The notes: a model not told the origin generated them from the sequence alone. A stretch of 51,139 nt of DNA from [Mycobacterium] manitobense (GCF_025821665.1 NZ_JACKSJ010000079.1:1-51139); one strand, 5' to 3'; counted from the first letter of the stretch, positions 9,760-18,148 are shown. A program made the numbers and translations.

Positions 9760-9765
9760 TGGAGC

Positions 9766-10119
9766 ATGAGCGACGGCAGCATTCCCCGATTCATGCAGGG
9801 CGCCTTCGAGTTCGAGGGCAACGGCCTCACCAAGCCCGCGCCGATCGACGAAGCCCTGCGATACACGGTGCCCGCCGGGTCGGTGACCCAGCCGGTGTAC
9901 TTCCGCGGCGGCAACTCCAGCGACGAGATGGTCACCGTGGTGCTGATGCGCGATGGTGCGCCGATGCGGTACTTCCCCATCGCCGCCAAGGGCGCCACCC
10001 ATGTCGCGCTGCGGGTGGTCGAGGACCTGCTCGGTGACACCGTGCTCGAACTGTTCGTCGCCGCGCCTGCGGGCTGTTCGGGCACCGTCGTCGTCGACCT
10101 CGGACTGGTGGAGGTCTGA
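9766..10119 (+). CDS. Small beta-rich protein coupled to nirB, unknown function
   Basis: A 117-residue soluble acidic protein without signal peptide or cofactor motif; its only Cys is in PAGCSG. Alternating hydrophobic strands (EMVTVVLMRD, HVALRV, TVLELFVAA, TVVVDLGLVEV) suggest a beta-sandwich. I do not recognise the family. Its TGA overlaps the nirB ATG (TGATG), so expression is probably coupled to nitrite reductase, pointing to an accessory role such as assembly, cofactor handling or regulation. Very faint resemblance to the sensory-rhodopsin-transducer beta-sandwich family was noted but is not claimed. Confidence 0.85.
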   Translation: MSDGSIPRFMQGAFEFEGNGLTKPAPIDEALRYTVPAGSVTQPVYFRGGNSSDEMVTVVLMRDGAPMRYFPIAAKGATHVALRVVEDLLGDTVLELFVAAPAGCSGTVVVDLGLVEV

Positions 10120-12596
10120 TGCGCAGGCTGGTGGTGGTCGGCAACGGCATGGCGGGCGTGCGCGCCATCGAGGAGATCCTCGCCAGGGGTGGCGGTGAGA
10201 TGTTCGACATCACCGTCTTCGGCGACGAACCGTACGGCAACTACAACCGGATCCTGCTGTCGAACGTGCTGGCGGGCAGCCAGGACGTCGAGGCCGACGC
10301 CGGGGAGATCTACCTCAACGCGCTGGACTGGTACGCCGACAACGGCATCGAACTCCGGGCCGGGGTGCGGGTGGTCCGCATCGACCGGTTCGCCCGCCTG
10401 GTGTACGCCGACGACGGCACCGTGTTGCACTACGACGATCTGGTGCTCGCCACCGGCAGCCGGTCGTTCTTCCCACCCATGGCGGGGCTGTGGGCCGACG
10501 ACACGACGCTGACCGACGGGGTGTTCGGGTTCCGCACCCTCGACGACTGCATGGGCATGATCGACGAGGCGCAGCACCGCACCAGGGCCGTGGTGATCGG
10601 CGGCGGCCTACTGGGTCTCGAGGCCGCTCGCGGGCTGCAGAACCGTGGTCTGGCAGTGGATGTCGTGCATGCGGGCCCGGTGCTGATGAACGCGCAACTC
10701 GACGTCACGGCGGGCGCCATCCTTCGGCGGTCGGTGGAGGCACTCGGCATCACCGTGCACACCGAGAAGCGCACCACCGAGGTGCTCACCGACGACTCCG
10801 CCAGACTGTCCGGGATCGTGTTCTCCGACGGGTCGACCATCGACTGCGACATGCTGGTGATCGCGGCGGGCATCCGGCCCAATGTCGGCCTGGCGCAACG
10901 GGCCGGGCTGACCGTCGAACGCGCGATCGTTGTCGACGATCACATGCGCTCGGTCGACGACGGGCACATCTACGTCGTCGGCGAGTGCGCCCAGCACCGC
11001 GGCCAGGTGTACGGGCTGGTGGCTCCGCTGTGGGAGCAGGCCGGGGTGCTGGCCGACCAGCTGACCGGGTCGAACCCGGCGGCGGCGTACCACGGGTCGC
11101 GCACCGCGACCAAGCTCAAGGTGGCCGGCGTCGACGTGGCGTCGATGGGCCTCAAGGCGCCGGAGCAGCCCGACGACGAATTCGTCCAGTACTCCGAGCC
11201 CCGGCACGGGGTCTACAAGACGATCGTCATCCGGGACGGGAAGCTGGTGGGCGCCACCCTTCTCGGCGACGTCAGCAAGGTGTCGTTCCTCACCCAGGCC
11301 TTCGACAGCGGGTTGCCGCTCCCCGACGAGCGGGTGTCGCTGATGTTCGACATCGGCACCCCCGACGTCGCGGTGGGCGTCGCCGAGCTCGCCGACGACG
11401 CCCAGATCTGCAACTGCAACGGGGTCAGCAAGGGCGCGCTGGTCGGCTGTGTCCGCGGCGGCGAGACGTCGGTTTCGGGCGTGATGGCGAAGACGAAGGC
11501 GGGCAAGGGCTGCGGCTCGTGTAAGGAGCTGGTGGGCCAGGTCGTCGAATGGGCGGCAGGCGGCGCGGTCAGTGAGGACCCGTCGGCGTCGTGGTACGTG
11601 CCCGGGGTGCCCTACGACAAGCCGACGCTGATGCGCCACATCCGCGAGCTCGAACTCCATTCGGTGTCTTCGGTGTTCGCCGCGCTGGCGCCCGACGGGC
11701 GCGAGGACGCGGGGTCGAAGATGGCGCTGGCGTCGCTGCTGGAGACGATGTGGGCCGACGAGTACGTCGACGAGCGCGACGCCCGGTTCATCAACGACCG
11801 GGTGCACGCCAACATTCAGCGCGACGGCACGTTCTCGGTGGTGCCGCAGATGAAGGGCGGCGTGACCGACGTCGCGCAGCTGCGCACGATCGCCGACGTC
11901 GCGGAGAAGTACGCGATTCCGATGATCAAGCTGACCGGTGGCCAGCGCATCGACCTGCTCGGGATACGCAAGGAGGATCTGCCCGCGGTGTGGGCGGATC
12001 TCGACATGCCGTCGGGCTACGCGTACGGCAAGAGCTTCCGGACCGTCAAAACCTGTGTCGGCAGCGACTTCTGCCGCTTCGGGCTGGGCGACTCGACGGC
12101 GCTGGGCATCGCGATCGAGGAGCGCTTCCAGGGTCTGGCGAGCCCCGCGAAGATGAAACTGGCCGTCACCGGATGCCCGCGCAACTGCGCGGAGGCGTTG
12201 TGCAAGGACCTCGGCGTGGTGGCGGTGGACGGCGGCCGGTGGGAGATTTACGTCGGCGGGGCGGCGGGTGCGCACATCCGCAAGGGCGACCTGCTGGCGA
12301 CCGTCGACGACCCGCAGACGGTGATCACCCTGACCGGACGCTTCCTGCAGTACTACCGGGAGAACGCGAACTGGCTGGAGCGCACCTACGCGTTCGTGCC
12401 GAGGGTGGGCATCGAGCACCTGCGGGCGGTGGTGGTGGACGACGCCGAGGGCATCGCGGCGGGACTGGACGAGAGGATGCAGAAGTCGGTGGACGCCTAC
12501 CGCGACCCGTGGCGGGACGGACAGGACCCGGTGACCGAAGGACAGTTCCGGCCGTCGCTGCCGCTGCTGCCGCTTCCCCTGGTGCCGGTGCGATGA
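10119..12596 (+). CDS. nirB: Nitrite reductase (NAD(P)H), large subunit NirB
   Basis: An 825-residue assimilatory enzyme reducing nitrite to ammonium in the cytosol. The N-terminal FAD domain shows VVVGNGMAGVRAIEE and the NAD(P)H domain VVIGGGLLGLEAARGL near residue 157. A BFD-type [2Fe-2S] site follows from about residue 430 (CNCNGVSKG, then GKGCGSCKELV). The sirohaem/[4Fe-4S] half carries TCVGSDFC near 645 and TGCPRNC near 684, supplying the four cluster cysteines. The start overlaps the small upstream gene. The stop overlaps the first of three 32-bp MIRU-like units that lead into nirD. Confidence 0.97.
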   Translation: MRRLVVVGNGMAGVRAIEEILARGGGEMFDITVFGDEPYGNYNRILLSNVLAGSQDVEADAGEIYLNALDWYADNGIELRAGVRVVRIDRFARLVYADDGTVLHYDDLVLATGSRSFFPPMAGLWADDTTLTDGVFGFRTLDDCMGMIDEAQHRTRAVVIGGGLLGLEAARGLQNRGLAVDVVHAGPVLMNAQLDVTAGAILRRSVEALGITVHTEKRTTEVLTDDSARLSGIVFSDGSTIDCDMLVIAAGIRPNVGLAQRAGLTVERAIVVDDHMRSVDDGHIYVVGECAQHRGQVYGLVAPLWEQAGVLADQLTGSNPAAAYHGSRTATKLKVAGVDVASMGLKAPEQPDDEFVQYSEPRHGVYKTIVIRDGKLVGATLLGDVSKVSFLTQAFDSGLPLPDERVSLMFDIGTPDVAVGVAELADDAQICNCNGVSKGALVGCVRGGETSVSGVMAKTKAGKGCGSCKELVGQVVEWAAGGAVSEDPSASWYVPGVPYDKPTLMRHIRELELHSVSSVFAALAPDGREDAGSKMALASLLETMWADEYVDERDARFINDRVHANIQRDGTFSVVPQMKGGVTDVAQLRTIADVAEKYAIPMIKLTGGQRIDLLGIRKEDLPAVWADLDMPSGYAYGKSFRTVKTCVGSDFCRFGLGDSTALGIAIEERFQGLASPAKMKLAVTGCPRNCAEALCKDLGVVAVDGGRWEIYVGGAAGAHIRKGDLLATVDDPQTVITLTGRFLQYYRENANWLERTYAFVPRVGIEHLRAVVVDDAEGIAAGLDERMQKSVDAYRDPWRDGQDPVTEGQFRPSLPLLPLPLVPVR

Positions 12597-12688
12597 GCGC
12601 TTGCGCGAAGAGCCGAGGACTGCGATGAGCGCTTGCGTGAAGAGCCGAGGACTGCGATGAGCGCTTGCGCGAAGAGCCGAGGACTGCG
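12593..12688 (+). repeat. Three 32-bp MIRU-like units with chained mini-ORFs between nirB and nirD
   Basis: Three tandem 32-bp units begin at 12593, 12625 and 12657, with the first bases of a fourth at the nirD ATG (12689). Each starts ATGAGCGCTTGCG and encodes an 11-residue peptide, MSACAKSRGLR (V for A in copy 2), at 12593-12628, 12625-12660 and 12657-12692. Every mini-ORF stop overlaps the next ATG (ATGA). The nirB stop overlaps the first ATG and the last mini-ORF stop overlaps the nirD ATG. This is the arrangement described for mycobacterial interspersed repetitive units, though much shorter. It shares the core GAGCGCTTGCGCG with the element at 14916-14981. Confidence 0.9.
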
Positions 12689-12991
12689 ATGAGCGTCGAC
12701 ATCGGCTCGCTGGACGAGGTACCGGTCGGCGAGGGACGCACGTACTCGGTGCGCGGCGAGCAGATCGCGGTGTTCCGGCTGCGCGACGGCACGCTGCGGG
12801 CGATCGGCGCGGTGTGCCCGCACCGCGGCGGACCGCTGGCCGACGGACTCGCCGACGACCGCGTCGTGGTCTGCCCGCTGCACGGGCACACCTTCGATCT
12901 CTGCGACGGGCGCGAGGCCGCCGGCGCCGACATGTCGGTGCGCAGCTTCCCCGTCGAGGCCGTCGACGGAACCATCCGCATCACGCTCTGA
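12689..12991 (+). CDS. nirD: Nitrite reductase small subunit NirD (Rieske-type)
   Basis: A 100-residue partner of NirB with a Rieske-like [2Fe-2S] fold: CPHRGG and CPLHGHTFD give the Cys-x-His and Cys-x2-His ligands. ATG 12689 was chosen because it yields the usual small-subunit N-terminus (MSVDIGSLDEVP) and overlaps the last repeat mini-ORF. A longer reading from 12665 would translate repeat sequence and is unlikely. Expression is probably coupled to nirB through the intervening mini-ORF chain. Confidence 0.93.
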   Translation: MSVDIGSLDEVPVGEGRTYSVRGEQIAVFRLRDGTLRAIGAVCPHRGGPLADGLADDRVVVCPLHGHTFDLCDGREAAGADMSVRSFPVEAVDGTIRITL

Positions 12992-13068
12992 TCCCCGCGG
13001 GAATACCCGGCCGGCCGGCACAGTTCGGTGACATATCACGCAATCCGGCCAGGCTGAAGGAGCACGTC

Positions 13069-13704
13069 ATGAGTTACGCGATCATCGGAGCGGGAAACAT
13101 CGGCACGGCCGTCGCAGGGCATTTCGCCCGTACCGGCACCGACGTCGGACTGGCCGCCTCACGCGGCATCGAGGCGGTCCGCGGCGTCGCGGACGCGATC
13201 GGACCGAACGTCATCCCGTCCGAGGTGTCCGACGCGCTGGCGGCCGACGTCGTCATCCTCGCCGTCCCGTTCGAGGCGGTGCAGGGACTGGTCGGCTCGG
13301 TGCCGGATTGGCAGGACCGCATCATCGTCGACGCCACCAATGCCATCGACTACCGCGACTTCTCCCCCGCCGACCTCGGCGGGCGGGCGTCGTCCGACGT
13401 CGTCGAGGAGTGGGCCACCGGTGCCAGGGTGGTCAAGGCCTTCGGCCACACCTGGGCCAAGGTGCTGGCGCGCGAACCCGGCGACGGCCACGGCGGCCGC
13501 CGCGTGCTGTTCGTGTCCGGCAACCACCCGGAGGCGAACGCCACTGTGGCCGAGCTGATCTCCGACCTCGGATTCGAGGCGCTCGATCTGGGCCGCAACG
13601 ACGGCGGCGGACTGCTGCAGCAGTTCGGCGGGCCGTTGACCACCAAGAGCTTCATCTCGCAGGCCATCGGGGGCGCGGGGCCGGCCGAGATGGATCTCGT
13701 CTAG
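13069..13704 (+). CDS. NADPH-dependent F420-reductase-like protein
   Basis: A 211-residue Rossmann protein of the F420-dependent NADP oxidoreductase family (NADP_oxidored type). The dinucleotide fold is IIGAGNIGTAVAGHF at the N-terminus, followed by ADVVILAVPFEAV, IIVDATNAIDY and VVKAFGHTWAKVL. AAGGAG at 13057-13062 is ideally placed for ATG 13069. It may transfer hydride between NADPH and F420 or act on another substrate; the family is broad. It lies 77 bp after nirD and could be read with it or from its own promoter. Confidence 0.85.
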   Translation: MSYAIIGAGNIGTAVAGHFARTGTDVGLAASRGIEAVRGVADAIGPNVIPSEVSDALAADVVILAVPFEAVQGLVGSVPDWQDRIIVDATNAIDYRDFSPADLGGRASSDVVEEWATGARVVKAFGHTWAKVLAREPGDGHGGRRVLFVSGNHPEANATVAELISDLGFEALDLGRNDGGGLLQQFGGPLTTKSFISQAIGGAGPAEMDLV

Positions 13705-13832
13705 TCCGGCTCGCGGGCAGCTGTCCGGGCGGAGACGGTACACGATTTCGTTATCAGGTTTGCGGTGCATCGTGACCATGGCTCGCGGTCCACATCGCTT
13801 CGTTGCCGCCTGCCCTGCCTCACCATGCATGT

Positions 13833-14522
13833 ATGCGTCATTCGAAGGTATGCACGGTGCTCTTGGGCATCTGCCTGCTCGTCGCCGGATGCACCACGAC
13901 GAGCAATGCCACGTCCGCCGCGCCGACGAGCGCCCGTTTCGCCATTCCGCGTCCCCTCGTCGAGCGTGAGTTGGCGGGACTGCTTCTCACACCGGAGGAG
14001 GCGGCCGCCGCGATGGGATCGCCCGGCATGATGGTCACCGAATCTCAGACCGCGATGTCCGACAACAGCGCGATCATGGCACCCGCGGAGTGTCTCGCCA
14101 TCGACGGCGCCGCGGAGGCGCTGGTGTACGCGGGCAGCGACTTCCAGGCCATACGCGATCAGAGCCTCAACAACGGTGACGATTTCACCCACTACCTCAA
14201 GCAGGCAGTGGTGCAGTTCCCCTACCTCGAGAAGGCCGCCGCCTTCTTCGAGACATCGGTCGACCAGTGGCCGAACTGCCACCACTACGTGCACACCCAG
14301 AGCGGGTCACGCTGGGATGTCGGAGAACTCAGGACCGACGACGACATCCTGAGCACCAACGTCGTTCAGCAGGAAGCCGCCGCACCGGGTTGGGGGTGCG
14401 GCCGGGCGTTGGCCCTGCGCAACAACGTCATCATCGACGTCAACACGTGCAGCGCCGACCCCGCGGACTCGGCGGTGAGGATCGCCGATCTGATCGGAGA
14501 CAAGGTCCTGGCACAGTGGTGA
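13833..14522 (+). CDS. Lipoprotein with PknH-like extracellular sensor domain
   Basis: A 229-residue predicted lipoprotein. ATG 13833 places a short basic start (MRHSK) before a hydrophobic core and lipobox LVAGC. The mature part matches the mycobacterial PknH_C-type domain: LLTPEEAAAAMG, AECL, PNCHH, GWGCGRALAL and NTCSAD supply four conserved cysteines that form two disulfides in known members. The C-terminus is AVRIADLIGDKVLAQW. Such proteins are surface lipoproteins of unknown ligand, related to LppH/LpqQ. A longer start upstream lacks the signal-peptide charge pattern. It converges on usp. Confidence 0.85.
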   Translation: MRHSKVCTVLLGICLLVAGCTTTSNATSAAPTSARFAIPRPLVERELAGLLLTPEEAAAAMGSPGMMVTESQTAMSDNSAIMAPAECLAIDGAAEALVYAGSDFQAIRDQSLNNGDDFTHYLKQAVVQFPYLEKAAAFFETSVDQWPNCHHYVHTQSGSRWDVGELRTDDDILSTNVVQQEAAAPGWGCGRALALRNNVIIDVNTCSADPADSAVRIADLIGDKVLAQW

Positions 14523-14526
14523 CGGC

Positions 14527-14919
14527 TCAGCCTTCCGCGGGCTTGACCGCCAGCACCGGCTTCGGGCACTCCAGCAGGACCCGTTGCGCCACACTGCCCA
14601 TCAGCAGCTTGCCCACCGGGTTGCGGTGCCGGAGCCCGATGACGAGCAGTTCGGCCTCGTCGCGGTCCATCGCACGGACCAGTTCCTCGGCGGCGTCCAC
14701 ACCGACGGGCTGGCTGAGCTCGAACGGCACCCCGCAGTCGGTCAGCCTCGCCTCGACGTCGTGCACCTCGCTCTCCTGGGCGAAGCGCTTGTCGACGTAG
14801 GACTCGCCGGAGGTGGCGTTGATCACCAGCAGGCCGGTGTCTCGGCGCTTGGCCTCGGTGATGCCGTGTTCGAGTGCGGCGCGGCCGAACTCGTCGGCCG
14901 AGTATCCAACCACGATCAT
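14527..14919 (-). CDS. Universal stress protein (UspA domain)
   Basis: A 130-residue single-domain Usp protein. It starts MIVVGYSADEFGRAALEHG and ends with the nucleotide-binding pattern GLRHRNPVGKLLMGSVAQRVL (G-2x-G-9x-G-S-like), typical of ATP-binding members. It is the last gene of the tctCBA operon. Its ATG overlaps the stop of a 21-residue mini-ORF that itself overlaps the tctA stop, so its translation is probably coupled to the transporter. A link between substrate uptake and stress or energy state is inferred. Confidence 0.92.
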   Translation of the reverse strand: MIVVGYSADEFGRAALEHGITEAKRRDTGLLVINATSGESYVDKRFAQESEVHDVEARLTDCGVPFELSQPVGVDAAEELVRAMDRDEAELLVIGLRHRNPVGKLLMGSVAQRVLLECPKPVLAVKPAEG

Positions 14920-14981
14920 TGATTCTCTCCCCCTGCCCTTCGGGCGGGAGGTGCCCCCGCGCGCAAGCGCTCGTCGGTCAT
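14916..14981 (-). repeat. MIRU-like intercistronic element between tctA and usp
   Basis: A 66-nt element encodes a 21-residue mini-ORF ([21 protein letters not shown]). Its ATG overlaps the tctA stop (ATGA) and its own TGA overlaps the usp ATG (ATGA). It contains GAGCGCTTGCGCG, the same core as the nirB-nirD repeat. About 14929-14951 can form a G/C-rich hairpin (CCTCCCGCCC-GAA-GGGCAGGGGG, one mismatch) that could tune coupling or mRNA stability. Same-frame junctions at both ends are the hallmark of mycobacterial MIRU insertions. Confidence 0.85.
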
Positions 14982-16519
14982 GACTGGGCCGCCTTCGCCT
15001 TCTGGTCCGCGTCGTCCTCGACGATCAACAGGGACTCCTCACTGCGGTGCATCAACTTCAGGATCAGCGGCATGACGAGCAGGATCGCCATCAGGATGTA
15101 GGTGATGATCGCCACCGGCTCGGTGAACAGGCTCGACCAGTCGCCGCCGCCGAGCTGAAGACTCTGACGGAGTTGACGTTCCACGCGCGGCCCGAGGATC
15201 ACCCCGATGATCAGCGGCAGCACGGGCAGGCCGAAGCGCCGCATCATCAGGCCGAGCAGGCCGAACACCAGCAGCAGCGCCAGGTCGAGCGGCTGCACGT
15301 TCACCGCAAGCGCACCGAGCGTCGCGAAGAACAGGATGCCGGCGTACAGGTAGGGCCGGGGTGTGCGCAGCAGCTTCGCCCACAGCGGCGCCAGCGGCAG
15401 GTTGATCAGCAGCAGCAGCAGGTTGCCGATGAAGAGGCTGGCGATCAGCGTCCAGATCAGCAACGGCTCCTTGTCGAAGAGCGTCGGGCCGGGCTGGATC
15501 CCGTACGACACGAAGGCGGTCAGCATGACGGCCGCGGTGGCGTTGGTGGGCAGACCGAGCGACAGCATCGGCACCAGCGTGCCCGCGGCCGAGGCGTTGT
15601 TGGCGGCCTCCGGCCCGGCGACACCTTCGATGGCGCCCTTGCCGAACTCCTCCTTGTGATTCGAGAGCCGCTTCTCGGTGATGTAGGACAGGAACGTCGG
15701 CAGCTCGGCGCCGCCGGCGGGCAGTGCGCCGAATGGGAATCCGTAGGCGGTGCCGCGCAGCCACGGCTTCCACGACCGCCGGAAGTCGTCACGTCCCATC
15801 CAGGGACGGCCCACCGGGATCACCTCGGCGGGGCGGCGCCGGAGGTGTGCGGCGACCCACAGCGCCTCGCCGACCGCGAAGATGGCCACCGCGATGACGA
15901 CGATGTCGATGCCGTCGGAGAGCTGTGGCAGCCCGAACGTCGCGCGCGGCTGGCCGGTGAGGAAGTCGATGCCGACCACGCCGATCCCGAGACCCAGGAA
16001 CAGCGAGATGGCGCCGCGCAGTTTGGAGGCGCCGAGCACCGCGGTGACCGCGACGAGCGCGAAGATCATGATGGCCAGATAGGACGGGGCCCCCAGCGAC
16101 ACCGCGAACCGCGAGATCGGCGGTGCGAAGGTCGCCAGCAGGGCGGTGCCGATCGCGCCCGCGACGAACGACCCGATGGCCGCGGTCGCCAGGGCCTGTG
16201 CGGCGCGCCCCGCCTTGGCCATCTTGTTGCCCTCGATCGCGGTGATCACCGAGGACGATTCGCCCGGGGTGTTCAGCAGGATCGAGGTGGTGGAACCGCC
16301 GTACATGCCGCCGTAGAAGATGCCGGCGAACATGATGAACGCCGCGCTGGGGCTGACGTTGTAGGTGACGGGAAGCAGCAGCGCGACCGTCATCGCGGGC
16401 CCGATGCCGGGCAGCACGCCCACCGCGGTGCCCAGCAGCACGCCGATGACCGCGTACAGCAGGTTCATCGGGGTCGCCGCCTCGGCGAATCCCTGGAGCA
16501 GCCAGTCGAAGTTGTTCAT
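14978..16519 (-). CDS. tctA: Tripartite tricarboxylate transporter, large permease TctA
   Basis: A 513-residue polytopic membrane protein with about 12 hydrophobic segments, the channel-forming subunit of TTT secondary transporters for citrate-like carboxylates. Family signatures are [20 protein letters not shown] near the N-terminus, [20 protein letters not shown], and [31 protein letters not shown]. Its start directly abuts the tctB stop with no intervening base, indicating coupling. The true substrate is unknown; TTT systems also carry aromatic and dicarboxylic acids. Confidence 0.95.
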   Translation of the reverse strand: MNNFDWLLQGFAEAATPMNLLYAVIGVLLGTAVGVLPGIGPAMTVALLLPVTYNVSPSAAFIMFAGIFYGGMYGGSTTSILLNTPGESSSVITAIEGNKMAKAGRAAQALATAAIGSFVAGAIGTALLATFAPPISRFAVSLGAPSYLAIMIFALVAVTAVLGASKLRGAISLFLGLGIGVVGIDFLTGQPRATFGLPQLSDGIDIVVIAVAIFAVGEALWVAAHLRRRPAEVIPVGRPWMGRDDFRRSWKPWLRGTAYGFPFGALPAGGAELPTFLSYITEKRLSNHKEEFGKGAIEGVAGPEAANNASAAGTLVPMLSLGLPTNATAAVMLTAFVSYGIQPGPTLFDKEPLLIWTLIASLFIGNLLLLLINLPLAPLWAKLLRTPRPYLYAGILFFATLGALAVNVQPLDLALLLVFGLLGLMMRRFGLPVLPLIIGVILGPRVERQLRQSLQLGGGDWSSLFTEPVAIITYILMAILLVMPLILKLMHRSEESLLIVEDDADQKAKAAQS

Positions 16520-17074
16520 CTACAGGATCCCGTCCAGAATGCCTGCGGGCAGCGGGATCCCGAGCCCGGAATAGAAGGCGTAGAAGCTCACGAGCGCGAG
16601 CACCACCCCGATGGCGAGATTGCGCACGTAGTGCCGGTTGCCGAGAATCGTTGCCGCACCGGCGAACAGCAGCGTGCTGGTGATCACCCAGCCGAGCGGT
16701 TCGACCAGCAGGATGACGGCGACGAACACGCCGACGAGCATCCCGACGGTGCGCCAGTCGCTGGGCGCGTCCGGGTCGACGTCCTCACCGGCATCGGCCT
16801 CACCGACCGATCCGCGCGGTATCGCCACCGCGAGGATGACGGCGAGCACGATCAGCACGATGCCGATGACCATCGGGAAGGCCTTGGGGCCGACCGGGTC
16901 GACCTTGGCGAATCCGGGCTCCAGCGCCAGCGCGCCGTAGATGAGGAAGGCGCCCACCGCGACGAGCACCGCGCAGACGAGGTACTGCGCCTTGTCGATC
17001 CGCTTCTCGTCGAGGACCGGTTCCCGGTCCGGTGGTTCCTGGGCCGGCGGTTCCGGCCTCTCGGTGGTGGTCAC
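16520..17074 (-). CDS. tctB: Tripartite tricarboxylate transporter, small permease TctB
   Basis: A 184-residue protein with a Pro/Glu-rich cytosolic N-terminus and four hydrophobic segments (around 30-52, 66-84, 108-145 and 153-172), matching the small TctB subunit. The PVGPKAFPMVIGIVLIVLAV motif is typical. GTG start overlaps the tctC stop (GTGA) and the stop touches tctA. It is recognised mainly by topology and position, since TctB sequences are poorly conserved. Confidence 0.9.
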   Translation of the reverse strand: MTTTERPEPPAQEPPDREPVLDEKRIDKAQYLVCAVLVAVGAFLIYGALALEPGFAKVDPVGPKAFPMVIGIVLIVLAVILAVAIPRGSVGEADAGEDVDPDAPSDWRTVGMLVGVFVAVILLVEPLGWVITSTLLFAGAATILGNRHYVRNLAIGVVLALVSFYAFYSGLGIPLPAGILDGIL

Positions 17075-18072
17075 AGCAGCCCCAGTTCGGTCAGGGTCGA
17101 GGAGACCCGGTTGTCCTGGTCCACGAGGAACTGCTCGAACGCAGGCCCGGTCACGAACGCGTCGGTCCAGCCGTTCTTCACCAGGGCGTCCTTCCAGCCC
17201 TGTGAGGCGTGCAACTCCTCGAGCACCTTGATCATCTTCTGCTTGGCATCGTCGGAAATGCCTGGCGGAGCAAGGACTCCGCGCCAGTTGGCGAAGGTCA
17301 GGTCGATGCCGGACTCCTTGAGTGTCGGTGCGTCGATGCCTTCGACGCGCTCGTCGCTCGACACCGCGAGCACCCGCAACTGGCCGGCCTCGATCTGGTC
17401 GATGAGCTCACCCGGGCTCGACGTGCCCGCGGTGATCTTGTTGCCCAGCAGCGCCGTCAGTAGGTCACCGCCGCCGTCGTAGGTCACGAAGTTGACCGAC
17501 TTGGGGTCGACGCCGACGGCCTCGGCGGTCTCCATCGGGAACAGGTGATCCGGTCCGCCCGGCGAGGATCCGCCGCCGATGGTGACCTTCGACGGATCCT
17601 TCTTCCATGCCGCGACGAAGTCCTGGATCGTCTTGAACGGCGAATCGGCGGGCACGAAGATCGCGCCGGGGTCCTCGATCAGCTTGGCCAGCGCCGTCGC
17701 GTCGGACGCCTTGATCTTCGAGCCGTTGGTGTACGTGGCGCCGACGACACCGAGCCCCATGGTCATCATGAGGTCGTTGTTGCCCTTCTCGTTCATCAGC
17801 CGGGCCATCGCGACGGTGCCGCCGGCGCCGATCACGTTGAACACCTCGATGCGCCCGGTGATGTCGTCGTCCTCCATGATCTTCACCGCGGTGCGCGCGG
17901 TCAGGTCATAGCCGCCGCCGGGGCTGTTGGGGACCATCATCCGGAGCCGGTGGAACTCCTCGTTCCCGTCGCCGCGCGTGACGCCACAGGCCGTCAGCAC
18001 CAGGAGCGCGGTGAGCGCGAGGCCCAGCGCCCTCGGTAGTGCGGCCAGGATTCTCTGCACAGTCGTCCCCAA
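17071..18072 (-). CDS. tctC: Tripartite tricarboxylate transporter, substrate-binding lipoprotein TctC
   Basis: A 333-residue solute-binding protein with a lipoprotein signal (lipobox LTAC, Cys29), which would tether it outside the membrane to feed TctAB. Family motifs include LRMMVPNSPGGGYDLTAR, GAGGTVAMARL, TIGGGSSPGGPDHLF, YDGGGDLLTALLGNKI and PTLKESGIDLTFANWRGVLAP. The start is uncertain: TTG at 18072, or GTG at 18060 with GGGGA five bases upstream, which also keeps an intact signal peptide. It leads the tctCBA-usp operon, divergent from the sensor-kinase gene. Confidence 0.93.
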   Translation of the reverse strand: MGTTVQRILAALPRALGLALTALLVLTACGVTRGDGNEEFHRLRMMVPNSPGGGYDLTARTAVKIMEDDDITGRIEVFNVIGAGGTVAMARLMNEKGNNDLMMTMGLGVVGATYTNGSKIKASDATALAKLIEDPGAIFVPADSPFKTIQDFVAAWKKDPSKVTIGGGSSPGGPDHLFPMETAEAVGVDPKSVNFVTYDGGGDLLTALLGNKITAGTSSPGELIDQIEAGQLRVLAVSSDERVEGIDAPTLKESGIDLTFANWRGVLAPPGISDDAKQKMIKVLEELHASQGWKDALVKNGWTDAFVTGPAFEQFLVDQDNRVSSTLTELGLL

Positions 18073-18109
18073 TCGGCAGCGGTGTGATGCTCAGCAATAC
18101 TGGACCCCG

Positions 18110-18129
18110 TCAGTGATGTGCGTCACTGA
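18110..18129. promoter_or_regulatory. 20-bp dyad between tctC and the sensor-kinase gene
   Basis: TCAGTGA-N6-TCACTGA (18110-18116 and 18123-18129) is a perfect seven-base inverted repeat in the short divergent region. Its position between a transporter operon and its likely two-component regulator makes it a candidate operator for the response regulator. A hairpin in the kinase mRNA leader is the alternative. Confidence 0.6.
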
Positions 18130-18148
18130 TTCGAACGCAAAGGAAGAT

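Noticed and set aside
10608..12419. Minus-strand 603-codon frame opposite nirB
   Set aside because: Shadow of nirB with biased composition and no recognisable fold.
15047..17482. Long plus-strand reading frame opposite tctA-tctB-tctC
   Set aside because: Its product is Gln/Arg/His/Asp-rich without any domain, as expected for the antisense of high-G+C genes; the minus-strand genes have clear family motifs.
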